This document shows positions 24,901 to 32,641 of a stretch of DNA of 36,741 nucleotides, piece by piece. The number at the start of each line of letters is the position of its first letter. Within the stretch, counting starts at the first letter, position 1. The notes beneath the pieces were generated by a model that was not told where the DNA came from, did no database searches, and saw only the letters and a list, made by a program, of their open reading frames with translations. The DNA comes from Candidatus Poribacteria bacterium (GTDB lineage Bacteria; Poribacteria; WGA-4E; WGA-3G), in assembly GCA_003635255.1 (NCBI GenBank), contig PYJC01000088.1, positions 1 through 36,741 of the forward strand, written 5' to 3'. The position numbers and the translations under genes are program-made.

Positions 24901-26532
24901 TTATACTGGATGTTCTGTCATGATTTGCTCGTATTTTTCACGAAACCGCTGGAGATATTTCCCGTCACCGTGATAGGCGGCGACATCTTCTGGATGTGGT
25001 TGAATCGGTTCACCACGCTTCAAAACGGAAGCACTGAACGTTTCAATGTCAAAGGGTTCGTTTTCTGCGTCGTGGAGTGCCTTGACGCCTGCGACGGCTG
25101 CACCGAGTGCTGCACCCCCCTTTTCCACCGGCAGTGTCGGTCTATTCCAGATGCCAGCGACCCTCCGCATAATTTCAGGGCTATCGGTCGCGCCACCCGT
25201 TACGAACAGCGGTGCTTGCGTCTGCTTCGTGAAAACGGCAGAGTAGACGTAGACGGCAGCGAGGCTCGTCTCAATGATACCGGTATAGTCTTCTGATAGT
25301 GTCGGTTGTGCGTCAGAACGGATCAGGTCAAACGCACCGGAGACCGGAAAAGATTCGGTCTTGGGTTGCCAGAACGTCATAAACTGTCCCAGTGCGACCT
25401 CCTGCAATGCTGCTTCAGCGGGTGCGTATTCCTCTTTTGCTAAGCCGTAATTGTTTCTCACCGCATCCCATACCATAGCCCCGTTTGTCCGGCACCCGAA
25501 CATAAAGGGACGATTGATGCCGTCATACATGGCGTTCGCGAATCCTTCTGGGTCGAGCGTATCTCCATCGGTTGATACCATGTTGACGAAACTGGTGCCG
25601 AGACTCAGTAGATCGCCGGCGACGGGTACTTTCGCCTGCGGGTTGTCCCCTGAACCTGCTATAACGGCACAGCGTCCATCAAAACCGTATTTTTCTATGT
25701 AATATGTAGCGAGATTCCCGACGACAGCATCTGGACGCGAGAGCACGGGCAATTTCGACTCGAGTGCTTCGACACTACCCGGTAAACCGTCCGCTGTTGC
25801 TGCTAACAGGGCATCATCCCACCTTTGTGTCCGGTAGTTCATGAGCGACATACCGCATCCGTTTCCGTAGTCGATGGGTACGTTTGCGTTACCGGTTAGC
25901 ACGGCGGGGATAAAACTGCTAATCAACTGAACTTTTGCTGTTGCGGCGTAGTGTGCTGGAAACTGTTCCCCGACGCGCCGGACGACAGTACCTGTGAACC
26001 GGAGCGGTGCATCGGAACCTGAGCGGTTAATCATCTCTGCTTTACCCCCAACTCCGTTTCGGACGGCATCGGTTTGTGCGACGGTGTTCGCGGTCATCCA
26101 GATTGGGGCGTTGGGATATGCGAACGCGTCCTTGAGTAGGGCTTGCAGATCCGGTGTATCTTCTCCAGCGTTTTGAAGGTTTGCGAGTTGTGCGAAAAGT
26201 GCCTCCGCGTCGCTATTGAGATAGACGTGTCCGTGTTGTTGTCCTGACGTATTGATGAGACGGATGGATTCAAGCGGTACGCCTGCTTCTCGCATGTCGG
26301 CGAACATGGCATCAAGTGAGGCGAGATACATTAGCGGCGGTTGTTCGGCTTCGCCTTCTTCTCTCGGTGGTAAGATATAGTCTTCCCCGATACCGAATCG
26401 GTTGAGGCGTGCGTCAGTGCGGTAGTCAAGCGAATGCTCGAAGTATTTTTCCGCTGTGTCGATATCAATGACGATAGCAGAAAGGCTTTGCGTGCTTGAA
26501 TCTAAACCGAGTGCGAGTCTTTCTCTTGGCAC
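24901..26532 (-). CDS. FGGY-family carbohydrate kinase (xylulokinase-like)
   Basis: A 543-residue sugar kinase of the FGGY family. LGLDSSTQSLSAIVID is the N-terminal phosphate-binding strand; NTSGQQHGHVYLN is the substrate motif shared with XYLB-type xylulokinases; GSGDNPQAKVP and the C-terminal VTGGATDSPEIMRRVAGIW form the ATP-binding part. The best guess for substrate is D-xylulose, but this is a family-level inference because related FGGY kinases act on ribulose, fuculose and others. The start is GTG at 26532, with TAGGAG six bases before it in the 14-base gap after trxB, so the two genes form one transcript. A TIM-barrel isomerase-like gene at 8115 could supply a ketose, but it is not linked. 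Confidence 0.93.
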   Translation of the reverse strand: MPRERLALGLDSSTQSLSAIVIDIDTAEKYFEHSLDYRTDARLNRFGIGEDYILPPREEGEAEQPPLMYLASLDAMFADMREAGVPLESIRLINTSGQQHGHVYLNSDAEALFAQLANLQNAGEDTPDLQALLKDAFAYPNAPIWMTANTVAQTDAVRNGVGGKAEMINRSGSDAPLRFTGTVVRRVGEQFPAHYAATAKVQLISSFIPAVLTGNANVPIDYGNGCGMSLMNYRTQRWDDALLAATADGLPGSVEALESKLPVLSRPDAVVGNLATYYIEKYGFDGRCAVIAGSGDNPQAKVPVAGDLLSLGTSFVNMVSTDGDTLDPEGFANAMYDGINRPFMFGCRTNGAMVWDAVRNNYGLAKEEYAPAEAALQEVALGQFMTFWQPKTESFPVSGAFDLIRSDAQPTLSEDYTGIIETSLAAVYVYSAVFTKQTQAPLFVTGGATDSPEIMRRVAGIWNRPTLPVEKGGAALGAAVAGVKALHDAENEPFDIETFSASVLKRGEPIQPHPEDVAAYHGDGKYLQRFREKYEQIMTEHPV

Positions 26533-26546
26533 AAATTTCTCCTATT

Positions 26547-27509
26547 TTAATTCCCCGGATAGGCACGGTTCTCTAATTCTGCGACGAATTTTTCAGCGGC
26601 AATGGCGGCTGCAGCACCTGCACCGGCAGCGGTGATCGCTTGACGGAATACGTGGTCATGCACGTCGCCTGCGGCGTAAACACCGTTTATATTCGTGCGC
26701 TGCATCTCGTCTACGATGATATAGCCTTGGTCGTCCATATTTATGACATCTGTGAAGAGTTCTGTGTTCGGAATATGTCCGATAAAGATAAATACACCGT
26801 CAATCGGGAAAAGTTGCGTCTCACCGGTCTTGACGTTTTTGAGGGTCGCCCCTGTCACTTTGTCTGTGTCGCCGTTGATTTCTTCGACGATGGTATCCCA
26901 GATGAACTTGATTTTGTCGTTTTTGAAGGCGCGTTCTTGCATAATCTGGCTTGCGCGGAGTTGATCGCGTCGATGGACGATGTAGACCTCGGAGGCGTAT
27001 TTGGTTAAGAAGATACCTTCCTCTAACGCTGCATCGCCGCCACCAACGACGATGAGCCGTTGGTCTTGGAAAAAGAATCCGTCGCATGTTGCACAGTAGG
27101 AGACACCGCGTCCGCCATACCCCTCTTCGCCGGGAATATCCAGCGTGCGCGGTGAGGCACCTGTGCAGATAATCACGGATTTCGCACGGTACTCTTTCTC
27201 ATAAGTCGTAACAGCAAACGGATGTTGCGAGAAGTCAACTGCTGTTACGGTATCAAATTTGACCTCGGTACCGAACCGTTCTGCTTGTTCTTGCATGCCT
27301 TGTATAAAGATCCCTGCTTCGTTGCCGAAGAAGCCGGGGTAGTTCTCAAGGTCGAGCGTCAAAGAGAGTTGTCCACCGAGTGCGTCGCCTGTAATCAGGA
27401 TAGGTTCAAGCATCGCACGAGATGTGTAGACCCCTGCGGCGAAACCGGCAGTCCCGCCACCAATGATCACGATGTTTCGATCTTCTATGTTGTTTGTATT
27501 AGTATCCAT
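26547..27509 (-). CDS. trxB: Thioredoxin reductase
   Basis: A 320-residue NADPH-dependent flavoenzyme that keeps thioredoxin reduced. The FAD site IVIIGGGTAGFAAGVYTSRA is at the N-terminus, the redox-active pair is Cys139-Ala-Thr-Cys142 (SYCATCDG), the NADPH site is VVGGGDAALEEGIFLTK, and YAAGDVHDHVFRQAI is the second FAD motif. The length is normal and nothing is missing. There is no clear ribosome-binding site before the ATG, only A/T-rich sequence. The FGGY kinase follows after 14 bases. A ferredoxin-dependent or unrelated reductase is less likely, since the NADPH motif looks standard. Confidence 0.96.
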   Translation of the reverse strand: MDTNTNNIEDRNIVIIGGGTAGFAAGVYTSRAMLEPILITGDALGGQLSLTLDLENYPGFFGNEAGIFIQGMQEQAERFGTEVKFDTVTAVDFSQHPFAVTTYEKEYRAKSVIICTGASPRTLDIPGEEGYGGRGVSYCATCDGFFFQDQRLIVVGGGDAALEEGIFLTKYASEVYIVHRRDQLRASQIMQERAFKNDKIKFIWDTIVEEINGDTDKVTGATLKNVKTGETQLFPIDGVFIFIGHIPNTELFTDVINMDDQGYIIVDEMQRTNINGVYAAGDVHDHVFRQAITAAGAGAAAAIAAEKFVAELENRAYPGN

Positions 27510-27629
27510 AATTTTATTTTTAATTATTCGCCAAGCGTTAACTTGCAGTCTCAGTTTTACAAAGGTTTTCGATTAAGTTCCGCAAGCCGCCATTGTTAGC
27601 TTGCTTACGGCATTCTTAAAAAATTTGAG

Positions 27630-28607
27630 TTAGAATGGAAGCGGGATGCTAACGCGTTCTGCAACTGTTTTCAATTGTGCCTGATGTCCTTCGCCAATCG
27701 GGATGCCGATTTCAGCCCATTCCTGTTCGCGCTCCCATTCTAAGCCGCCGGGCAGATCGGCTCGGTCATAGCCCGGTGCGGGTTGCATCTGTCGTGCATC
27801 GTGGATGTGTTGGTCGATCTCCGCTTTATATTCGTCAATGGGTCGGAATCGGGAAATATCAATCGCTGCAATGAAAGCACCTTGATTGGCACCTTCCCAG
27901 ATTGTTGGCGGATCCGGCGGTTTATCGAACAGCCAGATGCCTGCCATAAATCCACCGAGTGCATGGCTCACATGACTCAAACCCAACATTTTAAAAAACG
28001 CAGCAGGACTCTGTTCAAATGCCTGTTCCAATGGCAGCTTGGCATCAATACCGGTTGCCATATCGACGACTATGGGTGGCTGGTCGCCTGCTGGGATCGC
28101 GAAGCTCATCGGCGACGCTCCCGTTGCGGTGGCGATCGTACTCCCGGGACCGTGTCGAAAACGGTGGCAAGAAACGGCGAACCCGGCGCAATCTGCTTCC
28201 AGCGCGAGTCGTGTATACTTGCCGGCGCTCCCGAAGTGGAAATGGTTCCGACTTGTTGCGGCACCGAGTCCCATCTCTTTGGCTTTTTCGACCGCTGCTT
28301 GTGCAGCGTGATACGAGGCGAAATGTCCCATGCCGCCATCACCATCGTAGACGGCTGTTGTCGGGGATTCATCGATGCAGCGGACGTTTGGACGCGGGTT
28401 TACTTTGCCGTCAAGCATCATCCCGACATATCCCGGCGTTTGTTGTGTGCCGTGACTGAACACACCGCGTAGATCTGTGAGCACTAATAGATGTGCTATA
28501 TGTGCAGCATCCTCTTCCGAAGTCCCTGCTTTCTGGAAGGCTTCACTGACGAAGCTGCGGATTGCATCAGGCATCACACGGATAAATTCTTTCGGTACTA
28601 CATTCAT
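27630..28607 (-). CDS. Ldh2-type NAD(P)-dependent malate/lactate dehydrogenase family protein
   Basis: A 325-residue oxidoreductase of the Ldh2/YlbC/AllD family, NAD(P)-dependent enzymes that reduce or oxidise 2-hydroxy acids such as malate, lactate, sulfolactate or ureidoglycolate. The catalytic His region is TDLRGVFSHGTQQTPGY (His52); family blocks RNHFHFGSAGKYTRLA, IVVDMATG and LGGFMAGIW follow. The ATG at 28607 (NVVPKEFIRV) is chosen because the family match starts there; a longer in-frame start at 28691 is an artefact of a leader repeat (28608-28666), which itself supplies AAGGAA before this ATG. Substrate not assigned. The gene lies 169 bases downstream of the methyltransferase pair and 120 bases upstream of trxB. 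Confidence 0.92.
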   Translation of the reverse strand: MNVVPKEFIRVMPDAIRSFVSEAFQKAGTSEEDAAHIAHLLVLTDLRGVFSHGTQQTPGYVGMMLDGKVNPRPNVRCIDESPTTAVYDGDGGMGHFASYHAAQAAVEKAKEMGLGAATSRNHFHFGSAGKYTRLALEADCAGFAVSCHRFRHGPGSTIATATGASPMSFAIPAGDQPPIVVDMATGIDAKLPLEQAFEQSPAAFFKMLGLSHVSHALGGFMAGIWLFDKPPDPPTIWEGANQGAFIAAIDISRFRPIDEYKAEIDQHIHDARQMQPAPGYDRADLPGGLEWEREQEWAEIGIPIGEGHQAQLKTVAERVSIPLPF

Positions 28608-28666
28608 TTTTTTAAGTTTCCTTGCGGTTCGGTCAGGTAGGTTTGATGAATGAACTGCCTCTCCGT
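28608..28666 (-). repeat. Dispersed ribosome-binding leader repeat, copy 2
   Basis: A 59-base unit directly before the Ldh2-type gene ATG. It differs from copy 3 (28719-28777) at three positions. On the minus strand its end supplies AAGGAA and an A-rich spacer of about 11 bases. It also has an open frame coding EAVHSSNLPDRTARKLKK, which is not thought to be expressed as protein. Confidence 0.85.
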
Positions 28667-28718
28667 AGAGTCGCTTTCCACTTCGTTTCAAGCTAAGTTT
28701 TTGATGTTACGAAAAAAG

Positions 28719-28777
28719 TTTTTTAAGTTTCTTTGCGGTTCGGTCAAGTAGATTTGATGAATGAACTGCCTCTCCGT
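28719..28777 (-). repeat. Dispersed ribosome-binding leader repeat, copy 3
   Basis: A 59-base near-identical copy of 28608-28666, 111 bases away in the same orientation. It begins at the methyltransferase stop codon. No start codon follows directly, so it appears to have lost or never gained a gene. Confidence 0.85.
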
Positions 28778-29625
28778 TAAAAAGTGAAACGCGGAATTCC
28801 GTCAACGATCCGATAGGTCTGTTCGCACATTTTACAGTGAAGACTGTGTGCTTCCCATGTAATCTGACCTTTACACTGCGGACAGACGAGAATTTCTTGC
28901 AATGTTTTCGTCTGACGACTTTTACCTTTTGCCACTTTTGACAGCAAGTTTTGGCTTGCAAGCTGCGCCAAAAACGATTTTGCACGGGAGACGATGCCTC
29001 GCGGCACTGCGCTTTTAAGAAGCAATAACCACTCGTTTTGAACATGATTATCTGATGCAGTAAGCCTGTCAAGCGTATCAGGACATTCTAAATCCAGTGC
29101 TGACTCATGTTCGAGAAGTATTTTATAGTTTATTTTCTCTTCCCATTCGTATTGAACTAAAAAGAGGTTATGATGCGTAATATGAAACCGCTTCCAATGC
29201 TTATCTGTTACCGCCAATCTGTGGAAAAGTTGCCCAAATTGGGAATTTTTTTCATTCTTTCGTAGCATCAAACAGCCATCGACTAAATTGACGACCCAAT
29301 TGTGATAGTGCCACCCGTAGATTCGTTCCCCTATTTCAGAAGGCGTTTCAATATACCCACGGCATGCGACGCGCTCTAATTCGGCAATGAATTGCGCAGG
29401 GTCTTTGACGTGTTCCAGCACATGTGAGCAGATCACATAGTCAAACGCCCGATCTGCGAACGGCAGGAATTGTCCATCCGCTTCCACCATCGGACGGTCG
29501 GTAACGATTGCCCCGCCGCGCTGTTCGTCATCGCCTATGAATTTATCACACAAGACATCCGAACGTGCTTTCGGATTATGACCGCTCCCTATCTCTAAGA
29601 CAAAATCGTCTGGACGAATGTTCAT
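28777..29625 (-). CDS. SAM-dependent methyltransferase with C-terminal Trm112-like zinc ribbon
   Basis: A 282-residue class I methyltransferase. The SAM-binding start is DDFVLEIGSGHNPKARSD and the strand-4 motif is FDYVICSHVLEHVKDP. The C-terminus (residues about 245-282) is a Trm112-like zinc ribbon with two CPQC/CKMC pairs and the ending IVDGIPRFTF, typical of proteins in which such a domain is fused to a methyltransferase. The middle part (about 120-230) is of no clear family. Its ATG overlaps the upstream methyltransferase stop by four bases (ATGA), so they are translated together. The acceptor is unknown; such pairs often act on glycans, lipids or ribosomal targets, and there is no neighbouring glycan gene to choose between them. 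Confidence 0.85.
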   Translation of the reverse strand: MNIRPDDFVLEIGSGHNPKARSDVLCDKFIGDDEQRGGAIVTDRPMVEADGQFLPFADRAFDYVICSHVLEHVKDPAQFIAELERVACRGYIETPSEIGERIYGWHYHNWVVNLVDGCLMLRKNEKNSQFGQLFHRLAVTDKHWKRFHITHHNLFLVQYEWEEKINYKILLEHESALDLECPDTLDRLTASDNHVQNEWLLLLKSAVPRGIVSRAKSFLAQLASQNLLSKVAKGKSRQTKTLQEILVCPQCKGQITWEAHSLHCKMCEQTYRIVDGIPRFTF

Positions 29626-30452
29626 TTTTCGACGACCATGGTGATATAAGGACTCAGGTACGGAAACGCATCCGCGATGATTCTACCTTTTATACCAAAT
29701 CCGACAGCTTTTTTAAGGATTGTGAATCCGTTCAGTCGAAAAAATTGGGCAAGATCAACCGAGCTGGCATAGTATGCACTGTCTGCATCGCCGCCGATGG
29801 CATCCGCCTGTAAATCGGGTTCTCGGTAGATGAAATGCGGTGTTTTCGTCAAGAACCGTTTCTTTAGATAAAGCCTACAGTTTCGTGCAAATTGCTGCAG
29901 GGCTTGCCGTTTCGTCTCACCCCAGACGGGTCTACCGGATTTGCCAGACATGAGATTGAGCCAGTCAAGCAGTGGAATTAAGGGTGAACAGAGATTCGGT
30001 CCAGAGATCACAATACGTCCGCCTTTGCGCACGACCCGGATCATTTCGGTTAACGCTGTCTCCACGTCTGGTAGATGTTCAACGAGTTCATTTGAACAGA
30101 TAACATTGAACGATTCATTTTCAAAAGGGAGTTCCATCACGTCACAGACTTGGTATCGGAGCCTCGAATTTTCCCAGTCCTGTGCTTCTTTGAGAAAGAG
30201 CGGAGAAATATCGGTACCGACGACATCGAAATCAGCTTGATTGAGCAGCCGTGCGGAGATACCGTTCCCGCATCCGAGGTCAAGTATCTTAGCGTGCGGG
30301 GGCGCGTAGTGGGTTACCAATTCTACGTAGTGTCGGAGATAAATTTCGTCGTGTGCGGCGAGAAGATTCTTATAGGTTTCCGATGTTTCGTAGAATTCGC
30401 GCATCCGTTGCCGGATTGATGGTGATGTTTCCGAGACTGGCGTTCCGAGCAT
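29622..30452 (-). CDS. SAM-dependent methyltransferase (class I)
   Basis: A 276-residue class I methyltransferase. The SAM pocket is HAKILDLGCGNGISARLLNQ, with GTDISPLFLKEA as the acidic loop, the strand-4 motif FNVICSNELVEHLPD, and VVRKGGRIVISGPN after it. This is the UbiE/biotin-type small-molecule methyltransferase pattern; the C-terminal part, about 170-276, holds no further recognised domain. It has a weak ribosome-binding site. Its stop overlaps the start of the second methyltransferase by four bases, showing a two-gene operon, and a cupin gene lies 36 bases upstream on the same strand. Substrate unknown. Confidence 0.88.
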   Translation of the reverse strand: MLGTPVSETSPSIRQRMREFYETSETYKNLLAAHDEIYLRHYVELVTHYAPPHAKILDLGCGNGISARLLNQADFDVVGTDISPLFLKEAQDWENSRLRYQVCDVMELPFENESFNVICSNELVEHLPDVETALTEMIRVVRKGGRIVISGPNLCSPLIPLLDWLNLMSGKSGRPVWGETKRQALQQFARNCRLYLKKRFLTKTPHFIYREPDLQADAIGGDADSAYYASSVDLAQFFRLNGFTILKKAVGFGIKGRIIADAFPYLSPYITMVVEK

Positions 30453-30488
30453 ATTTATCCAACCAAATCCTTCAAGTATCCGAGTAGA

Positions 30489-30890
30489 TCAAGAGCGGAG
30501 TGTGTTCCACGGTGCCTCGTCATAAACATCAATAAGTTGGTATCCCTCTGCGCCTTTCGCAGGACTCAAGGTAACGAACAACTTTGCTGACTCGGAAGAG
30601 ACGTTAAAGGAGGCGTGAACCATATCCGCTGGGATAAAGACAGAATCGCCTGCGTTTAGCGTCTGTTTCTTATCTTCGAGCCACTGTTCAACGCTGCCCT
30701 CAATAACGTAGATCACCTCTTCTTGGTCGGGATGTTTATGAAAGTCGTGTCCATAACCGGGGGAGAGGCTAACCTCCATAGCGACGATGTCTTTCGCGCC
30801 GGTGCTTTCTGGACGGCTGAGCCAACCGATTGTTCCCCAGTCGAGTTCGTCTCGTTCTACGTTGGCTGATGCGATAAATTTTCCGTTCAT
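30489..30890 (-). CDS. Cupin-domain protein
   Basis: A 133-residue single-domain cupin. The first metal motif is HDFHKHPDQEEVIYVIEGSV (His-x-His and Glu), and the second is AGDSVFIPADMVHASFN with its His, so a metal site is likely. It is the usual size for a stand-alone cupin such as dioxygenases, epimerases or sensor-type binding proteins. The ATG at 30890 is chosen because an AAGGAG lies 13 bases before it; starts at 30914 and 30938 would place that site inside the gene. It lies 36 bases from the methyltransferase pair and is likely cotranscribed. No activity can be stated. Confidence 0.88.
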   Translation of the reverse strand: MNGKFIASANVERDELDWGTIGWLSRPESTGAKDIVAMEVSLSPGYGHDFHKHPDQEEVIYVIEGSVEQWLEDKKQTLNAGDSVFIPADMVHASFNVSSESAKLFVTLSPAKGAEGYQLIDVYDEAPWNTLRS

Positions 30891-30922
30891 AACGTTATGG
30901 GTTCTCCTTTTCATTGGCGGTA

Positions 30923-30947
30923 TAGGCACGCTTTCCAAGCGCGCCTA
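30923..30947. repeat. GC-rich REP-like hairpin upstream of the cupin gene
   Basis: TAGGCACGCTT, TCC, AAGCGCGCCTA: eleven-base arms with one mismatch. It sits between the LamG gene and the cupin gene. The palindrome resembles REP-type elements and is distinct from the 20109 hairpin. Confidence 0.65.
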
Positions 30948-30966
30948 CAAAAATGATTCGATCCTG

Positions 30967-31728
30967 TTACCTATTGGATTTGAGTATCGCCCACGTTGTA
31001 GACAACTTCCCAATCGGTTCGACAGGTGTTGCTGCTGAATTCATTTCTGCTTGGATTTCTTCCTCATTGAGGGCACGGTTCCAGATGCGGACCTCGTCAA
31101 TGAGTCCAAGGAATTCACGGTTGCCTTCGTGGGTTTTCCCGACGAGAACGGCGGCCGTGTCGGCGGCACCCGGCAGTGCATTTTTACCTCCGAACTCGCC
31201 AACATTTTCGCCGTTCAGCCAGTATCGATGCGTCCCGTCCTCTACATGGGCTGCAACGTGCTGCCACTCATTGAGAGGGATTTTCCCTTCACAAACGCTA
31301 CCGCTGCCGCCGGCACTGAGGTGCAAACATTCGCTTGGGGATTCGGTGTAGAAGCTATAGGAACGTGGGCTATTGCCTTTTGAAAGGATCCCCTGCCACC
31401 GCTGGTTATTGGGTCCCATGTGTCTCTCAGCGTTAATCCATGCCATGACGGTTACATTTGTATCAACGGTGAGGATATCGGCATGCGGTACTTCGACCCA
31501 ATCGCTCTGACCGTTGAGTTTGAGTGCGTTCCCGAATTTTCCTGCGGCTAATTCGGGGGAGCCTGCGATGGTGCCGTCGTTGCCATATTGTGAGAGATCG
31601 GTAACTGTATCACCATTGAGTTCATCAAAAGAGAAGTAGAGAATGAGTGAGTCATCGGCTGGGTCCGCAGCGTAGGCAAAAGATGTCATGAGCCCTATAA
31701 TTGCCAACACAGGAAAGAGATTTTTCAT
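30967..31728 (-). CDS. Secreted LamG-domain protein (copy 1)
   Basis: A 253-residue exported protein: signal peptide about 1-20 (ends FAYAADP), then a single LamG/concanavalin-like beta sandwich from about residue 28 to 220. Recognisable LamG wording includes SLILYFSFDELNGDTVTDLS, YGNDGTIAGSPELAAGKFGN, FLGLIDEVRIWNRAL and a lectin-like NEEEIQAEM. These domains bind sugars or calcium in secreted proteins. It ends KLSTTWAILKSNR, a tail matched by the other copy (31822-32598). AAAGGAG precedes the ATG. It is a tandem paralogue of that gene, separated by 93 bases. Substrate or ligand unknown. Confidence 0.88.
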   Translation of the reverse strand: MKNLFPVLAIIGLMTSFAYAADPADDSLILYFSFDELNGDTVTDLSQYGNDGTIAGSPELAAGKFGNALKLNGQSDWVEVPHADILTVDTNVTVMAWINAERHMGPNNQRWQGILSKGNSPRSYSFYTESPSECLHLSAGGSGSVCEGKIPLNEWQHVAAHVEDGTHRYWLNGENVGEFGGKNALPGAADTAAVLVGKTHEGNREFLGLIDEVRIWNRALNEEEIQAEMNSAATPVEPIGKLSTTWAILKSNR

Positions 31729-31756
31729 TTTTTCTCCTTTTGTTTAGAAACAGCCA

Positions 31757-31812
31757 TCTGCGCGCTTGGATTTCATGAGACTTAAACATCTATAAACGTC
31801 AAAGCGCGCAGA
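31757..31812. repeat. Inverted repeat between the two LamG genes
   Basis: TCTGCGCGCTT (31757-31767) and AAGCGCGCAGA (31802-31812) pair perfectly over eleven bases with a 34-base loop. It could be a terminator or an mRNA-stabilising element between the paralogues; no T-run follows in either direction. Confidence 0.6.
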
Positions 31813-31821
31813 CAGAAAATA

Positions 31822-32598
31822 TTATCGATGTGAGGTTTTCTTCAGTTGTCCCCAAGTCGTTGTGAGTTTCTGACGCGGGTCCACAGCAAAGAGTTCAAAA
31901 TACCCTTTTTCCATCTGGTCGATGACCTCATCTTCGTCGAGTGCTCGGTTCCAGATACGGACTTCGTCGATCAAACCGAGGAATTCACGGTTGCCTTCGT
32001 GCGTTCTTCCGACAAGGACATCGGCTGTATCGGCTTTACCCGGGGGCGCGTTTTTACCACCGAATTCGCCAGCGTTTTCACCGTTCACCCAATACTTGTG
32101 TGTTGTGCCATCATCCACCTGTGCAACAACATGCACCCATTCGTCTAAGGGGACCTTTTTGTTACAAACACTTCCGCCACCGACAGAGAGGTGCAAACAT
32201 TCGCTCGGAAATTCGGTATAGAAACTGTAGGAACGCGGGTTGTTGCTTTTCGCAACGATACCTTGCCACCGCTGTCCAGCGGGACCCTGGTGGCGTTCGG
32301 TATTAATCCAAGCCATGACGGTTACGCTATTGTCAACAGTGAGGATCTCGTCGTGTGGGACAACTACCCAGTCATCTTGACCATTGAGTTCGAGTGCCTT
32401 CCCGAATTTGCCCTCAACATGCTTCGGGGCACCTATAATGTCTCCATCGTTTCCATACTTTGAATGATCGATAGCGGTCTTGCCATCGAGTTCATCAAAA
32501 GAGAAGTAGAGGATCATCGAATCCTCCGGTTCGTTTGCTGCATAGGCAAAAGATGCCGCAAACGTGATAAGGGTTAAAATAATAGATAGGTTCTTCAT
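31822..32598 (-). CDS. Secreted LamG-domain protein (copy 2)
   Basis: A 258-residue exported protein with a signal peptide about 1-20 (ends SFAYAANEPE) and a LamG domain very similar to its neighbour: MILYFSFDELDGKTAIDHSK, then GNDGDIIGAPKHVEGK and FLGLIDEVRIWNRALDEDEV. It ends KLTTTWGQLKKTSHR, the same C-terminal phrase as the neighbour. The ATG at 32598 is chosen because GGAGG sits five bases before it and the signal peptide begins there; an upstream in-frame start adds four residues. Tandem duplication with divergence is the simplest origin. Ligand unknown; secretion is inferred from the signal peptide. Confidence 0.88.
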   Translation of the reverse strand: MKNLSIILTLITFAASFAYAANEPEDSMILYFSFDELDGKTAIDHSKYGNDGDIIGAPKHVEGKFGKALELNGQDDWVVVPHDEILTVDNSVTVMAWINTERHQGPAGQRWQGIVAKSNNPRSYSFYTEFPSECLHLSVGGGSVCNKKVPLDEWVHVVAQVDDGTTHKYWVNGENAGEFGGKNAPPGKADTADVLVGRTHEGNREFLGLIDEVRIWNRALDEDEVIDQMEKGYFELFAVDPRQKLTTTWGQLKKTSHR

Positions 32599-32641
32599 TT
32601 TTACCTCCATGAAAGTCTCCCTTAGCGGGATTTTTTATTTC

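Noticed and set aside
27783..28472. Long open frame on the plus strand across the Ldh2-type gene (229 residues)
   Set aside because: It is antisense to a well-supported gene and has no recognisable domain or ribosome-binding site; its length reflects the codon bias of the opposite strand.
28608..28691. N-terminal extension of the Ldh2-type protein up to 28691
   Set aside because: The extra residues are encoded by a repeat that occurs elsewhere without the gene; the family match begins at 28607.
28707..29072. Minus-strand frame containing EAVHSSNLLDRTAKKLKK
   Set aside because: It reads the zinc-ribbon methyltransferase out of frame and ends in a leader repeat; the peptide is a by-product of the repeat.
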